Below, piece after piece: positions 24,737-33,500 of a stretch of 64,000 nucleotides of DNA; the first letter of the stretch is position 1, and each line of letters opens with the position of its first letter. The stretch covers positions 56,487-120,486 of the forward strand of contig NZ_BPQO01000022.1 in the NCBI RefSeq assembly GCF_022179285.1, read 5' to 3'. The position numbers were made by a program, and so were the translations under genes. This DNA is from Methylobacterium hispanicum. GTDB lineage: Bacteria; Pseudomonadota; Alphaproteobacteria; Rhizobiales; Beijerinckiaceae. The notes beneath the pieces are model-generated. The model saw nothing but the letters and a program-made list of their open reading frames with translations, did no database searches and was not told the DNA's origin.

Positions 24737-25363
24737 ATGCGCAGGGGCGATATCTACACCCACCGGGAAGAGCCGACGTTCGTGGTCCGCGTCGGGGACG
24801 TGAAGGACGGCATCGTCAGCTTCGCCGGCGAGGGCGGCGGCCGCGTCCACGAGGCGACGGCGGAGAAGTTCGGGGCCGACTTCGAGGTGGAGACGCCGGA
24901 TGCACGGGCGAAGCGGCTGTCCTACGACAAGGGCGCCGTGACGCTCGAGAGCTGGGGCTACGACTATCAGCTTCCCGCGTGGCTCAACGGCTCGTACTGG
25001 AACGGCTGGCTGATGCCCGCCTTCGAGAAGCAGGATCTGCTCGACGCGATCGCGAAGAACATGCTCTACGGCGCCTTCTTCCACGAGGAAGGCGATGCCT
25101 TCATCGTGCTCGAGAGCGCCGGCGAGGATATGCCGTCCTTCGATCCCGCCGTGCTGCTGCCGCGCATCCTGGCCGAGGCCGGGGAAACCGATCTCCTCGA
25201 AGTGAACGTCGACGGCGTCACGCTGGAGGCCACCATCTATCGCGGCCGCGACATCCTCCGGACCGACGGCACACGGGTGCGCGTCTACGATCTGGGGTCC
25301 GGCTACTACAGCTGGGAGTCGGCCACACCCGTCGCCGACTCCGCGGGCTCGCCCACACCGTAA
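24737..25363 (+). CDS. Hypothetical protein, first of a tandem paralog pair
   Basis: 208-residue soluble protein. It aligns along its whole length with the product of 25409-26032: RGDIY/RGDIF at the start, PAWLNGSYWNGWLMPAFEK against PAWLTKQLWNGFAMPAFEK, and a C-terminal VRVYDLGSGYYSWE against VRVYDVGAGSWTWS. GGAGG lies before the ATG. Function unknown; 45 bases separate the two genes, so they probably share a transcript. Confidence 0.7.
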   Translation: MRRGDIYTHREEPTFVVRVGDVKDGIVSFAGEGGGRVHEATAEKFGADFEVETPDARAKRLSYDKGAVTLESWGYDYQLPAWLNGSYWNGWLMPAFEKQDLLDAIAKNMLYGAFFHEEGDAFIVLESAGEDMPSFDPAVLLPRILAEAGETDLLEVNVDGVTLEATIYRGRDILRTDGTRVRVYDLGSGYYSWESATPVADSAGSPTP

Positions 25364-25408
25364 GTCGACGACCCCCGGCAAAGGCGCAGGACATCACGAG
25401 GCAGACCG

Positions 25409-26032
25409 ATGCAGAGGGGCGACATCTTCATCCGCCGCGACGACCCCGACTCGACGGTCCGCGTGTCGGACGTCGTCGACGGGCGGGTGCACTACGCACC
25501 TGAGGGCGGAGGCTTCATGCACGCGGCGGCCCTGAGCAAGTTCGAGGCCGGCTTCAGGCCCGAGACCGACGAGGACCGGGTCCGCCTCCACGCCAGCGAG
25601 AAGGGCTGGGTCGCCGGCGACTGGGCGGAGGATGAGAGCCCGGTCCCCGCTTGGCTGACGAAGCAGCTTTGGAACGGGTTCGCGATGCCCGCCTTCGAGA
25701 AGGACGACCTCGTCGAGGCCATCTCGAAGGGCAAGATCCTGGACACCTTCCATTACGCCGCCGCGGACGTGTTCATCACCCTCGACAATTCCGGGGAACC
25801 CCTGCCGGCCTTCGACGCGGACGCCGAGTTCGCCCGCATCCTCGAAGCGGCCGAGGATCCGGCGTTCTACGAGATCGAGATCGCCGGCGTGCCGTTGCAG
25901 GTCGACGTCTGGCGCGGCCGGGACATGGCCCTCGCCGACGGCACCTCGGTGCGGGTCTACGACGTGGGTGCCGGCAGCTGGACGTGGTCCAAAACGGACG
26001 CTCCGGAACCCACGCTCTCGCCGGCCCCCTAG
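25409..26032 (+). CDS. Hypothetical protein, second of a tandem paralog pair
   Basis: 207-residue soluble protein, paralogous to the product of 24737-25363 (shared MPAFEK, GRDM/GRDI, and VRVYD blocks). It has diverged well beyond recent duplication. A long stem-loop overlaps and follows its stop. No known domain. Confidence 0.7.
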   Translation: MQRGDIFIRRDDPDSTVRVSDVVDGRVHYAPEGGGFMHAAALSKFEAGFRPETDEDRVRLHASEKGWVAGDWAEDESPVPAWLTKQLWNGFAMPAFEKDDLVEAISKGKILDTFHYAAADVFITLDNSGEPLPAFDADAEFARILEAAEDPAFYEIEIAGVPLQVDVWRGRDMALADGTSVRVYDVGAGSWTWSKTDAPEPTLSPAP

Positions 26033-26064
26033 ACCACGGCCACCAGGGCCGCGAGAAAGGGGGC
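26024..26064 (+). terminator. Stem-loop at the end of the tandem pair
   Basis: GCCCCCT (26024-26030) pairs with AGGGGGC (26058-26064); the 27-base interior can form a smaller GGCC/GGCC stem. It spans the stop codon of the preceding gene. No T-run, so only a weak terminator candidate. Confidence 0.3.
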
Positions 26065-26158
26065 GTCAACCAAGCGGCGCGCGCCCCCGCCGTCTTCGGT
26101 TGCGAAGGAGTCGGATCCAAGCGATGTTCGCTCTGGATTCCATTCCTTCGGCAGGTAC

Positions 26159-29032
26159 ATGTCCAGCACCCTCGTTCTCGGTCCGGAATCCAGGCTCGTC
26201 CTCGTCGATGCGAGTTCGTTCGTCTTCCGCGCCTACCACCAGTCGCTGAACCAGGACCCGAAGTACAACGTCCGCCCCTCAGACGGTCTGCCGACGGGTG
26301 CGGTGCGGCTCTTCTTCGCCAAGCTCTTCCAGTTCGTGCGCGACGGCGCGGCGGGCGTCGTGCCGACCCATCTCGGCATCGTCTTCGACAAGGGCTCCAG
26401 GGAGTCCCACCGGCGACAGCTTTTTCCCGAGTACAAGGCCAACCGGTCCGAGACGCCGGCGGACCTCCGTCCCCAGATGCCGCTGGTCCGCGCCGCCGTG
26501 CGCGCCTTCGGGCTGCCCGTGATCGAGCTCGACCGCACCGAGGCCGACGATCTGATCGCCACCTACGCGCGCAACGCCGAGGCCAAGGGCGCGGAGGTCG
26601 TGATCGTCTCGGCCGACAAGGACCTGCAGCAGCTCGTCTCTCCGCGAGTCCGGTTCTACGACGCCGAGAGCGGATCGAAGGGCAAACCCGGCTACCGGCC
26701 CGAGCGCAACCTCGACGTCGATGCGGTGGTCGCGAAATGGGAGGGTCTGCAGCCCGACCGGATCGGCGACGCGCTGGCGCTGATCGGGGACGCCTCGGAC
26801 AACATCCCGGGCGTGCCGGGCATCGGTCTGAAGACGGCCGCGCAACTGCTCCTCGCATACGGGAGCCTAGAGGCGCTCCTGGACGGGGCGGCGACGATCA
26901 AGCAGCCGAAGCGCCGCGAGAACATCCTCGCCAACGCCGAGGGCGCGCGTCTGTCGCGGCGGCTGGTCGAGCTGGACTGCGCGGTCGATCTGCCGGTCGA
27001 TCCGGACGCCCTGGCCTTGCCGGCGCCGGACGGACGGCGCCTCGTCGCCTACCTGAAGGCCCTCGAACTGCCGGCCCTGGCGAAGCGGGTCGCGAAGGAA
27101 CTCTCCGTCGATGCCGACGGCGTGGCTCCGGACGCCGATCTCGCCGCCGCGTCCGCTCCGGTGCCCGCGGGCGACGGTCCGGCCCTGCCGCCCTTTCCGG
27201 CCACCGAGCCCGACGCGTACGGGATCGTCGAGACCCGCGGGCAGCTCGACGATTGGGTCGCGGCGGCGCGCGCGGCCGGCCGCTTCGGGTTCCATCTGCA
27301 TCGGGGGGACGGGGGCGCCTTGGGCCTCTCGCTGGCCGTCGAGCCTGGGCGAGCCGTCTACGTGCCGGTCGAACACAGGGCTGCCGGCGACGGACTGTTC
27401 GGCGGGCTGGCCGCCGGCCAGATCGACGCCGCGGAGGCCTGGGGCGCTCTCGCGGCGCTCATGGAGGATCCCGAGGTGCGCAAGGTCGGACACGACCTGA
27501 AGGGGGCCTCGAAGGCGGCCGGGCGCCTCGGTTTCGCGATCGCGGCGGCCGACGACGTGGGCCTGATGTCGTATGCCCTCGAATCCGGACTGACCGGGCA
27601 CGAACTGCCGCAGCTCGCCACCCGACATCTGGGTGGCGCCGCCCCGGATCCGGAGGTTCTCCGGGGGCACGGCCGCGGCCGGATCCCTGCCGAGTCGGTC
27701 GCTCCCCGCGCCGCCGCGCCGGTCGTCGGGCAGTTGGCCGACGCTGCGCTCAGGCTCTGGGCGGTGCTGAAGCCGCGCCTCGACGGAACGCCCGCGCAAC
27801 GGGTCTACGAGGAGCTCGAACTTCCGATGGTGCCGGTCCTGGCACGCATGGAGGCGACCGGCGTGCGCATCGACCGCGCCGCCCTCGGGCACCTGTCGCG
27901 GGATTTCGGAAGCACGCTCGCGCGCCTCGAGACCGAGATCCACGGGCTCGCGGGCGGCCCTTTCCAGATCGGCTCGCCCAAGCAGATCGGCGACGTCCTC
28001 TTCGAGCGGCTCGGCCTTCCCGGTGGACGCCGCACGCCCGGCGGGCAGTGGGCGACCGGGGCCAACGTCCTGGAGGATCTCGCCGCGGCCGGCCACGACC
28101 TGCCGGCCCGTCTTCTCGACTGGCGCAGGACGGCGAAGTTGAAATCCACCTACGCCGATGCGCTGCTCGCGGCGGCCGATCCCGGCACCGACCGGGTCCA
28201 TACGACCTTCTCCCTCGCCGCGACGACCACCGGCCGTCTGTCCTCCAGCGACCCCAACCTCCAGAACATCCCGGTCCGGACCGAGGAAGGGCGCCGGATC
28301 CGGGCGGCATTCGTGGCCGCGGAAGGACACAGGATCCTCTCGGCCGACTACTCGCAGGTCGAACTTCGTCTGCTCGCCCACCTCGCCGACGTCCCTCGGA
28401 TGCGGGAGGCCTTCGCGGAGGGCGTCGACATCCATGCGGCGACCGCCTCCGACATGTTCGGCGTGCCGGTGGACGCGGTGCCGGGCGAGATGCGGCGGCG
28501 GGCGAAGACGATCAACTTCGGCATCGTCTACGGCATCTCCGCCTTCGGGCTGTCCGACCGGCTCGGCATCGGGCGCCAGGAGGCGGCCGAGTTCATCGCA
28601 CGCTACTTCGAACGCTTTCCGGGCATCCGCGACTACGTCGAGGGCACGAAGGCGTTCTGCCACGAGCACGGATACGTGCGCACTCTGTTCGGGCGCGTCT
28701 GCCACTACCCCGGCATCGCCTCCGGAAACGCCTCGGAGCGCATGGGCGTCGAGCGGCAGGCCGTGAACGCGCCGATCCAGGGGACCGCCGCGGACATCAT
28801 CCGACGCGCGATGATCCGGATGGAGGGCGCGCTCTTGAAGGCGGGGCTTTCGGCCCGGATGCTCCTGCAGGTCCACGACGAGCTGGTGTTCGAGGTGCCT
28901 GCGGCCGGGGCCGAGGCGACCATGCGCGTGGTCTCGGACGTGATGGCCGGCGCGGCGGCTCCCGACGTCGACCTCGCCGTGCCGCTGGTCGTCGAGGCGA
29001 AAGTCGCCGACGATTGGGAGAGGGCGCACTGA
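26159..29032 (+). CDS. polA: DNA polymerase I with inactive proofreading domain
   Basis: Family A DNA polymerase of 957 residues. 5'-nuclease domain (10-290) has YKANR, EADDLIATYA, SADKDLQQLV and GDASDNIPGVPGIG. The polymerase palm and fingers keep motif A (DYSQVELRLLAHL, about 728), motif B (RRRAKTINFGIVYG, about 780) and motif C (VHDEL, about 904). In the middle 3'-5' exonuclease region the acids are lost: the DxE motif reads HLH in FGFHLHRGD, N-L-K-Y-D reads D-L-K-G-A, and the Y-x-x-x-D motif is absent. So DNA synthesis is expected without proofreading. ATG 26159 follows an element CCATTCCTTCGG (26140-26151). Its stop overlaps the next start (TGATG). Probably a second copy besides a chromosomal polA. 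Confidence 0.93.
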   Translation: MSSTLVLGPESRLVLVDASSFVFRAYHQSLNQDPKYNVRPSDGLPTGAVRLFFAKLFQFVRDGAAGVVPTHLGIVFDKGSRESHRRQLFPEYKANRSETPADLRPQMPLVRAAVRAFGLPVIELDRTEADDLIATYARNAEAKGAEVVIVSADKDLQQLVSPRVRFYDAESGSKGKPGYRPERNLDVDAVVAKWEGLQPDRIGDALALIGDASDNIPGVPGIGLKTAAQLLLAYGSLEALLDGAATIKQPKRRENILANAEGARLSRRLVELDCAVDLPVDPDALALPAPDGRRLVAYLKALELPALAKRVAKELSVDADGVAPDADLAAASAPVPAGDGPALPPFPATEPDAYGIVETRGQLDDWVAAARAAGRFGFHLHRGDGGALGLSLAVEPGRAVYVPVEHRAAGDGLFGGLAAGQIDAAEAWGALAALMEDPEVRKVGHDLKGASKAAGRLGFAIAAADDVGLMSYALESGLTGHELPQLATRHLGGAAPDPEVLRGHGRGRIPAESVAPRAAAPVVGQLADAALRLWAVLKPRLDGTPAQRVYEELELPMVPVLARMEATGVRIDRAALGHLSRDFGSTLARLETEIHGLAGGPFQIGSPKQIGDVLFERLGLPGGRRTPGGQWATGANVLEDLAAAGHDLPARLLDWRRTAKLKSTYADALLAAADPGTDRVHTTFSLAATTTGRLSSSDPNLQNIPVRTEEGRRIRAAFVAAEGHRILSADYSQVELRLLAHLADVPRMREAFAEGVDIHAATASDMFGVPVDAVPGEMRRRAKTINFGIVYGISAFGLSDRLGIGRQEAAEFIARYFERFPGIRDYVEGTKAFCHEHGYVRTLFGRVCHYPGIASGNASERMGVERQAVNAPIQGTAADIIRRAMIRMEGALLKAGLSARMLLQVHDELVFEVPAAGAEATMRVVSDVMAGAAAPDVDLAVPLVVEAKVADDWERAH

Positions 29033-29082
29033 TGCGCAGGCTCGGTCGCGGCCGGACGAGGATCCCGAGGCCGGCCCGATGA
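29032..29082 (+). CDS. Possible 16-residue coupling peptide after polA
   Basis: ATG overlaps the polA stop (TGATG) and its own stop overlaps the next ATG (29079). The peptide is basic (MRRLGRGRTRIPRPAR). It may only serve to carry ribosomes to the next gene. Confidence 0.3.
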   Translation: MRRLGRGRTRIPRPAR

Positions 29083-29210
29083 TGCCGGCGCGGGTCGGAC
29101 CCGGGCCGATCGGGCGCGACGGGCGCTGGACCCTCGCGTGCCGGCGTGCCGGTATCGTCGGGGCCTGCGAAGCTTCGTTCGGCATCGGCAAGACGGCACT
29201 GCGTCCGTGA
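29079..29210 (+). CDS. Small protein in the polA coupling chain
   Basis: 43-residue frame with GC-ending codons, ending in GIGKTALRP. Starts inside the stop of the 16-residue frame and ends with a TGA that overlaps the GTG start of 29207. Function unknown. Confidence 0.4.
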   Translation: MMPARVGPGPIGRDGRWTLACRRAGIVGACEASFGIGKTALRP

Positions 29211-29848
29211 GGTCCGGCTCCGATCCCGCAACCGTCTGGCTTGACGGACGGCTCGCCGGATCGGACCTGATCCGCCTGTACTTCAGCCTCAGCGAGAGCG
29301 GCCTCGATCCGCGTGAGGGCGCGCAGGCGCTCGGCTCCCTCGCCGACCTCTACGTGCTCGGCCGCTGCAACGTCCTCGCGAGCTTCGGAGCGGCGCGGGT
29401 CGGGCGGGACCGCTTGATCGGCTTCCACTGGCCCGACGGCAGGCTCCTCCACGCTGTCCTGGCCTGCTCGCCCCAGGCGGCGGGTGAGCCGCTGCGCGGC
29501 GATTGCGTCGACATGCTGGGACGGATGCCGTTGCGCATGTTGGCCGTAGCCCTCGCCGATCTCGTCGGCAGCGTCCAAGTGCAGGTGGGCGACATCCTCG
29601 ACGAGGGCGACTTCCTGGCCGGAGAGGCGGAGGCGCTGGAGCGGCTCTGTCCCCTTCTGCCCTGGCTGAGAAGCGCGATGTCGCTTCCCGTCCCAGGCGA
29701 TGTGGGGGCGGATGGCTTCCTGCAGGCGGCAGCGTGGTTCAGGATGGCCGCGACGGCCGGGGAAGGGGTGGAGATCGAGCGCACCCGGCTCACGGAAGCC
29801 GAGCGGTGGCGCGAGGCGGCAGCGGCGCCGCGTGGCCTGCGGGAATGA
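29207..29848 (+). CDS. Hypothetical protein co-translated with polA
   Basis: 213-residue soluble, helix-rich protein; GTG 29207 overlaps the previous stop as GTGA and starts VRSGSDPATVWLDGRLAGSD. LRMLAVALADLVGSVQVQVG and LERLCPLLPWLRSAM are regular helices. It is the fourth member of an overlapping series after polA, suggesting a polymerase-linked role, but I recognise no domain. Confidence 0.6.
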   Translation: MRSGSDPATVWLDGRLAGSDLIRLYFSLSESGLDPREGAQALGSLADLYVLGRCNVLASFGAARVGRDRLIGFHWPDGRLLHAVLACSPQAAGEPLRGDCVDMLGRMPLRMLAVALADLVGSVQVQVGDILDEGDFLAGEAEALERLCPLLPWLRSAMSLPVPGDVGADGFLQAAAWFRMAATAGEGVEIERTRLTEAERWREAAAAPRGLRE

Positions 29849-29922
29849 TTCAGGCGCCCCGCGTGACGACAGGTCCGGGGCGAAGTGCGCAGTCGTATTT
29901 GCGGATAGCAGTGGAGCGACCG

Positions 29923-30648
29923 GTGTCAGCGAAATTTGCCCTTGCGATCATTGCCCTTGCAGCATCGCCGATACATGCCTGGGCAGCGAACCCGTACTGC
30001 ATGGGAACCGCATTGCGGGATGTATGCATGCATCAAGCTGGCGACGGCTCCTGCTCCAAATTGGTGAAGAAAGGAGAAAAGGAGGAGTTTCAGGATTACA
30101 GCATCGAGGACGGAGTTCGGATGTACGGCGTCTATCGCCTCGGCCATTTCAGAGCAGAGGATTGGAGAATCGATAAAGGGTGCACACTCAGGAGCCAACA
30201 CTCGGACCTGACTCCGTTGCTTGCGGGCATCGAGAAGGAATGCCGAATGTCGAGCAATTTCAAAAGGTTCTACAGCAGCTCGGCTAGTTTGCGCGGCACG
30301 GATACGTGGATTCCGAAGAAGCCGTGGGTTCCCCTCAAATACAACACACTCTATGCGGGCAAAGTCGAAAAGAAAGAAGACTGGTCGGAAGTTCAGGTCG
30401 ACATAGCGGGGCCCTACCGCGGACTGGACGTTACCCGTATCACTCTCTTCTTTGGCCACTCCAATGGCATTTCCGGATTCAAAGTGGGGTTTTGGGGTAC
30501 GCCCAAGCAAGTAGCTAAAGCACTTGGAAACGGATGGAGCACGAAGCTCGCAGTCGTGAAGAAGCCGGAATCGGAAGGCGAAGACATTTCATATCGCCTC
30601 ACTCCCCGTGGTCGAGAGACCGATATGTCATGCGCCTTCAGCAACTGA
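29923..30648 (+). CDS. Exported protein of AT-richer composition
   Basis: 241 residues with a signal peptide (KFALAIIALAASPIHAWA, cleavage near AWA-AN) and a cysteine-containing mature part (NPYCMG, RDVCMH, GSCSKL). Lower GC and more AT-ending codons than neighbours, as in 4056-4592, suggest transfer. GTG 29923 follows GGAG; an in-frame GTG at 29911 is possible. Function unknown; periplasmic or secreted. Confidence 0.7.
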   Translation: MSAKFALAIIALAASPIHAWAANPYCMGTALRDVCMHQAGDGSCSKLVKKGEKEEFQDYSIEDGVRMYGVYRLGHFRAEDWRIDKGCTLRSQHSDLTPLLAGIEKECRMSSNFKRFYSSSASLRGTDTWIPKKPWVPLKYNTLYAGKVEKKEDWSEVQVDIAGPYRGLDVTRITLFFGHSNGISGFKVGFWGTPKQVAKALGNGWSTKLAVVKKPESEGEDISYRLTPRGRETDMSCAFSN

Positions 30649-30893
30649 GGCGTTGCGTCGGCCCGCACCTGACCGATCGCGTCGCCGAATGATCGGGTAT
30701 GCCTTCGGCCGCCTCGGCTTCCCGCAGGTAGCCTCGTCGACGAGGTGAGCCGGATCGCGGAGCGCAGGATGCAAAGCGTCGGGCGGATGTGCAGGGGCAT
30801 ATGCCAGCCGAGCGCGCTCGAGCGGGCAGTTCCCGACGATGAATTCACGTGGGCGCCCCGCCGATGCATCGCGGGGCGCGGAGGAACGATCGG

Positions 30894-31610
30894 GTGACGG
30901 ATAGGCGCAACAAGATCCTCGACCGCATCCGGCAGTTGCGGAACAGGACCGTCGATCGCGGATGCACCGAGGCCGAGGCTGTCGAGGCCGCAGCGAAGGT
31001 CGCGCAGCTGCTCGCCGACAACGACCTCACGATGGACGAGGTCGAGATCCGGGCGACGCCGTTCACGTGCGAGGACACAGCGTTGGAGGCCGACATCGGC
31101 GAGCGCATCTGGCTGGTGGCGGAGGCGATCGCCCATCTCACCGACTGCCGAACGTGGGTGAGCCCGACCGGGGCCGATCCGGTGCGGATCTTCTTCTTCG
31201 GGCTCGCCCACGAGTCGGAGATAGCCAACTATCTCCTGGCGATCTGCTCCAGGGCCATGCGGGACGATCTCTCCCGGGCCGCCAAGCAATGGGCCCTGTA
31301 CCGGCCGAACGTCCGGCGTCGGCGCAGGGGCGCCTTCCTCGACGGGATGGCGGATTCCCTCGCCCGCAGGATCCGTGCGCTCAAACCGCCTCGGCCACCG
31401 GGCAAAGGCATCGTCGTCCTCAAGGACGCCCTGGTCGAAGCCGAGTTGGAGAGGCTCGGGATGAGGTTCCGCGACCAGCGGGGGCGGATGCCGAACGATC
31501 TCGACGACGGCTTCCTCGACGGAAGGATCGCCGGCGATCGGGTGGCCCTCGATCCCGGGCTGCGCCCGCCCTCGCGGGCGGCCGGCCTGATCGGCTCGGA
31601 CGGCCCTTGA
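30894..31610 (+). CDS. DUF2786-like protein
   Basis: 238 residues. The N-terminus (RNKILDRIRQLRNRTVDRGC, then AEAVEAAAKVAQLLADNDLT) matches the short helical DUF2786 domain; the middle (WLVAEAIAHLTDCRTWVSP, FFFGLAHESEIANYLLAICS) resembles the domain that usually follows it. Such proteins are common in phages and mobile elements; their role is unknown. GTG 30894 follows GGAGGA with good spacing. Confidence 0.7.
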   Translation: MTDRRNKILDRIRQLRNRTVDRGCTEAEAVEAAAKVAQLLADNDLTMDEVEIRATPFTCEDTALEADIGERIWLVAEAIAHLTDCRTWVSPTGADPVRIFFFGLAHESEIANYLLAICSRAMRDDLSRAAKQWALYRPNVRRRRRGAFLDGMADSLARRIRALKPPRPPGKGIVVLKDALVEAELERLGMRFRDQRGRMPNDLDDGFLDGRIAGDRVALDPGLRPPSRAAGLIGSDGP

Positions 31611-31629
31611 GCGCCGATGGCGGCCAAGG
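31605..31629 (+). terminator. Imperfect hairpin at the end of the DUF2786 gene
   Basis: CCTTG-GCGCC and GGCG-CCAAGG flank a GAT loop right at the stop codon of the preceding gene. Stem is imperfect and lacks a T-run. Confidence 0.3.
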
Positions 31630-31995
31630 AAGGGAAAGCCGGAGACGGGCAGATCGTCGGCGGAATCGCAAGCAATCGTTTTCCGAGGCGGACTTCGGAC
31701 CTCGTAGTACGAGATGCCCGTCCAGCAGGAAATGGCATTGGCCAACGCCGACTGCACAAGCAAATCTTTCCCCCACCCCCGCGTTGGACAGCCCGCGTCA
31801 CGATGTGCAGGCGAGTGATCGGGCTATTTACGCGTAGACGAGCAGCGATCCAATAATATACATACAAAGCAGAGATAGACGCATCGCGACTGCGCTAGTT
31901 TAGCCATCGCGCCAGCCGCATCTATCGATTTCGCCGGATCGACTCACAGCCCGCATTATTGTAGTATTGGTCCATGGAGATAACGGAGCTGGGTC
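31630..31995. other. AT-rich intergenic region without a gene
   Basis: About 365 bases; the part 31835-31975 is unusually AT-rich for this window (CCAATAATATACATACAAAG). No supported gene. It could carry the promoter for 31996 or be the scar of an insertion. Confidence 0.45.
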
Positions 31996-32265
31996 GTGCT
32001 TCGGATCGTTTCCGCCGCGGCAGGCGCCCTGGCGGGCTTCGCCATGGCTGTCGCGTTCAGGCCGACGCTCTTCGGAGAAACGGTGCCGCTCGCCGTCGCC
32101 CTCTCCGACGACACCCTCGACGAACCCTACCGCAATCTGATCCTGCAGAATCTCTTGCTCGCGATGGCCGCAGGGTCGGTCGCCGGAATTCTCCTGCTGC
32201 CGACCTTTCTCCCGAGGGTGCAGCCGGCTGTTCCCGCACCGCCGCTCAGACGACCGCAGGGGTAG
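31996..32265 (+). CDS. Small membrane protein
   Basis: 89 residues with two hydrophobic segments (VSAAAGALAGFAMAVAF and LLAMAAGSVAGILLLPTFL) and a proline-rich end, so a two-span inner-membrane protein. GTG 31996 follows GGAG. Its 3' end overlaps the end of the convergent gene by 20 bases. Function unknown. Confidence 0.6.
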   Translation: MLRIVSAAAGALAGFAMAVAFRPTLFGETVPLAVALSDDTLDEPYRNLILQNLLLAMAAGSVAGILLLPTFLPRVQPAVPAPPLRRPQG

Positions 32266-32569
32266 CCGAGGCCCGGAGACGGAAGCTGCGCCGAGGTCGG
32301 TCGTCGGGGTACCGGCCGCCCGAGAGGGCGACCGGGGTCCGCACATGCCCGGCCTGCGTTTCCGAGGCGAGCTCGGCCGCTACGATCTCAAGGGCGGCCC
32401 TGTTGAGATATCCCTCGTCACCTTCCTCGCAGACACCGTCGACGAACAACGCGTTCCCGGGTCGGGCCCCGCGGTTGTAGTCCAACCAAGAGGCAAGGCC
32501 CTCGGCGTCCCTTACCGTCTCCTTCGCCTCGCCGTTCGCGTAGACGCGCACGCACACGTGGATCGACAT
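32246..32569 (-). CDS. Small hypothetical protein
   Basis: 107-residue soluble protein starting SIHVCVRVYANGEAKETVRD, a beta-alpha beginning; also FVDGVCEEGDEGYLNRAALE. Upstream on its strand are GCTAACGTC and GCTACCCTT boxes that fit the promoter pattern of the window. Family unknown. Confidence 0.6.
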   Translation of the reverse strand: MSIHVCVRVYANGEAKETVRDAEGLASWLDYNRGARPGNALFVDGVCEEGDEGYLNRAALEIVAAELASETQAGHVRTPVALSGGRYPDDRPRRSFRLRASATPAVV

Positions 32570-32695
32570 CGAGCAGCTCCGACAAAGGGTAGCCCGACGT
32601 TAGCGGCGACATCGCGATCTGTCGACGAAGGAATGGTCGGCGGTTGTCCCTTGCGGGCGGCGACACGACAGTAGCCTCTCCGAAGGAGAGCGAAC

Positions 32696-33271
32696 ATGGG
32701 CACTTGGGCGATCCCGCAGACAGACGAAGCCGTGACCCGTCTGGAGCGGCTTATGGCCTCTCCGATCGCCGCATCCCGGGCCTGGGTCGCTCTCAATCCT
32801 CTCGTCGGCGACGACACCCTCTTCGACATGCTCGATCTCGCGTCGGATCGAAATCCGGAGGCGGACGTCCGTCCGCTCGTCGCCATCACGCTCGACGAGT
32901 GGGCGAACTGGATGTGCGACGGACGCTTCCGGCATCCCTGGGGGGACGGTTGCCGCGAGCGGCTGCAGGCCCTCGCGAAGGCCCACGCCGGCACGGCGAT
33001 CGAGGATCTCGTGTCGCGCGTCATGGTTCCAGACACGCTGGAGGGTGCCAGGGGGGCCTACGCCCTTCTGTTCGGGTCCCCCGAAGCGGCGCCCGAGTTC
33101 GAGGTCGTCCGCACGGAATTTCCCGGCGTCTACGCCGTGCGCGAGACCGCGTCGGGGTCGCTGGCCCGCTTGGAGGTGATCTTCGGCGTGATCGCGGAAG
33201 CCGAACCTTCGATGGTGGACGCCCTCCGAGCCATTCACTTCCCCTGCCCCGGCGTCGTGCCCGCGCCCTGA
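32696..33271 (+). CDS. Hypothetical helical (HEAT-like) protein
   Basis: 191-residue soluble protein. The N-terminal part (RLERLMASPIAASRAWVALN, then DDTLFDMLDLASDRNPEADV) has the paired-helix look of leaderless HEAT-like repeats. GAAGGAG precedes the ATG, a GTAGCCTC box lies 15 bases before that, and a CGAAGGAATGG copy (32626-32636) lies 60 bases upstream. Function unknown. Confidence 0.65.
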   Translation: MGTWAIPQTDEAVTRLERLMASPIAASRAWVALNPLVGDDTLFDMLDLASDRNPEADVRPLVAITLDEWANWMCDGRFRHPWGDGCRERLQALAKAHAGTAIEDLVSRVMVPDTLEGARGAYALLFGSPEAAPEFEVVRTEFPGVYAVRETASGSLARLEVIFGVIAEAEPSMVDALRAIHFPCPGVVPAP

Positions 33272-33397
33272 TGCGAACTTCGGCCTCGGCAGCTGACGCT
33301 ACGGGGAGCAGGCAATCATCAAGGAGCGTACATCGGGCCACGCCCCGACGCGCACCCGAGCCTCGGCGAAGGGAATCGATCACTCGACCCCTATTGT

Positions 33398-33441
33398 CGT
33401 TCCTTCGTTTCGCGGTCACCTTCGAGCCTCCGAAGGAATGG
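33398..33441. repeat. Inverted pair of the GAAGGAAY element
   Basis: CGTTCCTTCG (33398-33407) and CGAAGGAATGG (33431-33441) face each other 23 bases apart before the cytosine methyltransferase gene. Matching copies occur in other leaders of the window. Confidence 0.4.
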
Positions 33442-33500
33442 AAGTCGCTCCCGCGCGGTGCGGTCGCGCCCTTTCGGCCGAGCCGGAGCCGAGCAACGGC

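Noticed and set aside
25651..29578. Very long open frames in other phases and on the opposite strand of polA
   Set aside because: They arise from GC-ending codons of the real gene, read as Arg/Pro/Ala-rich noise and share no motif.
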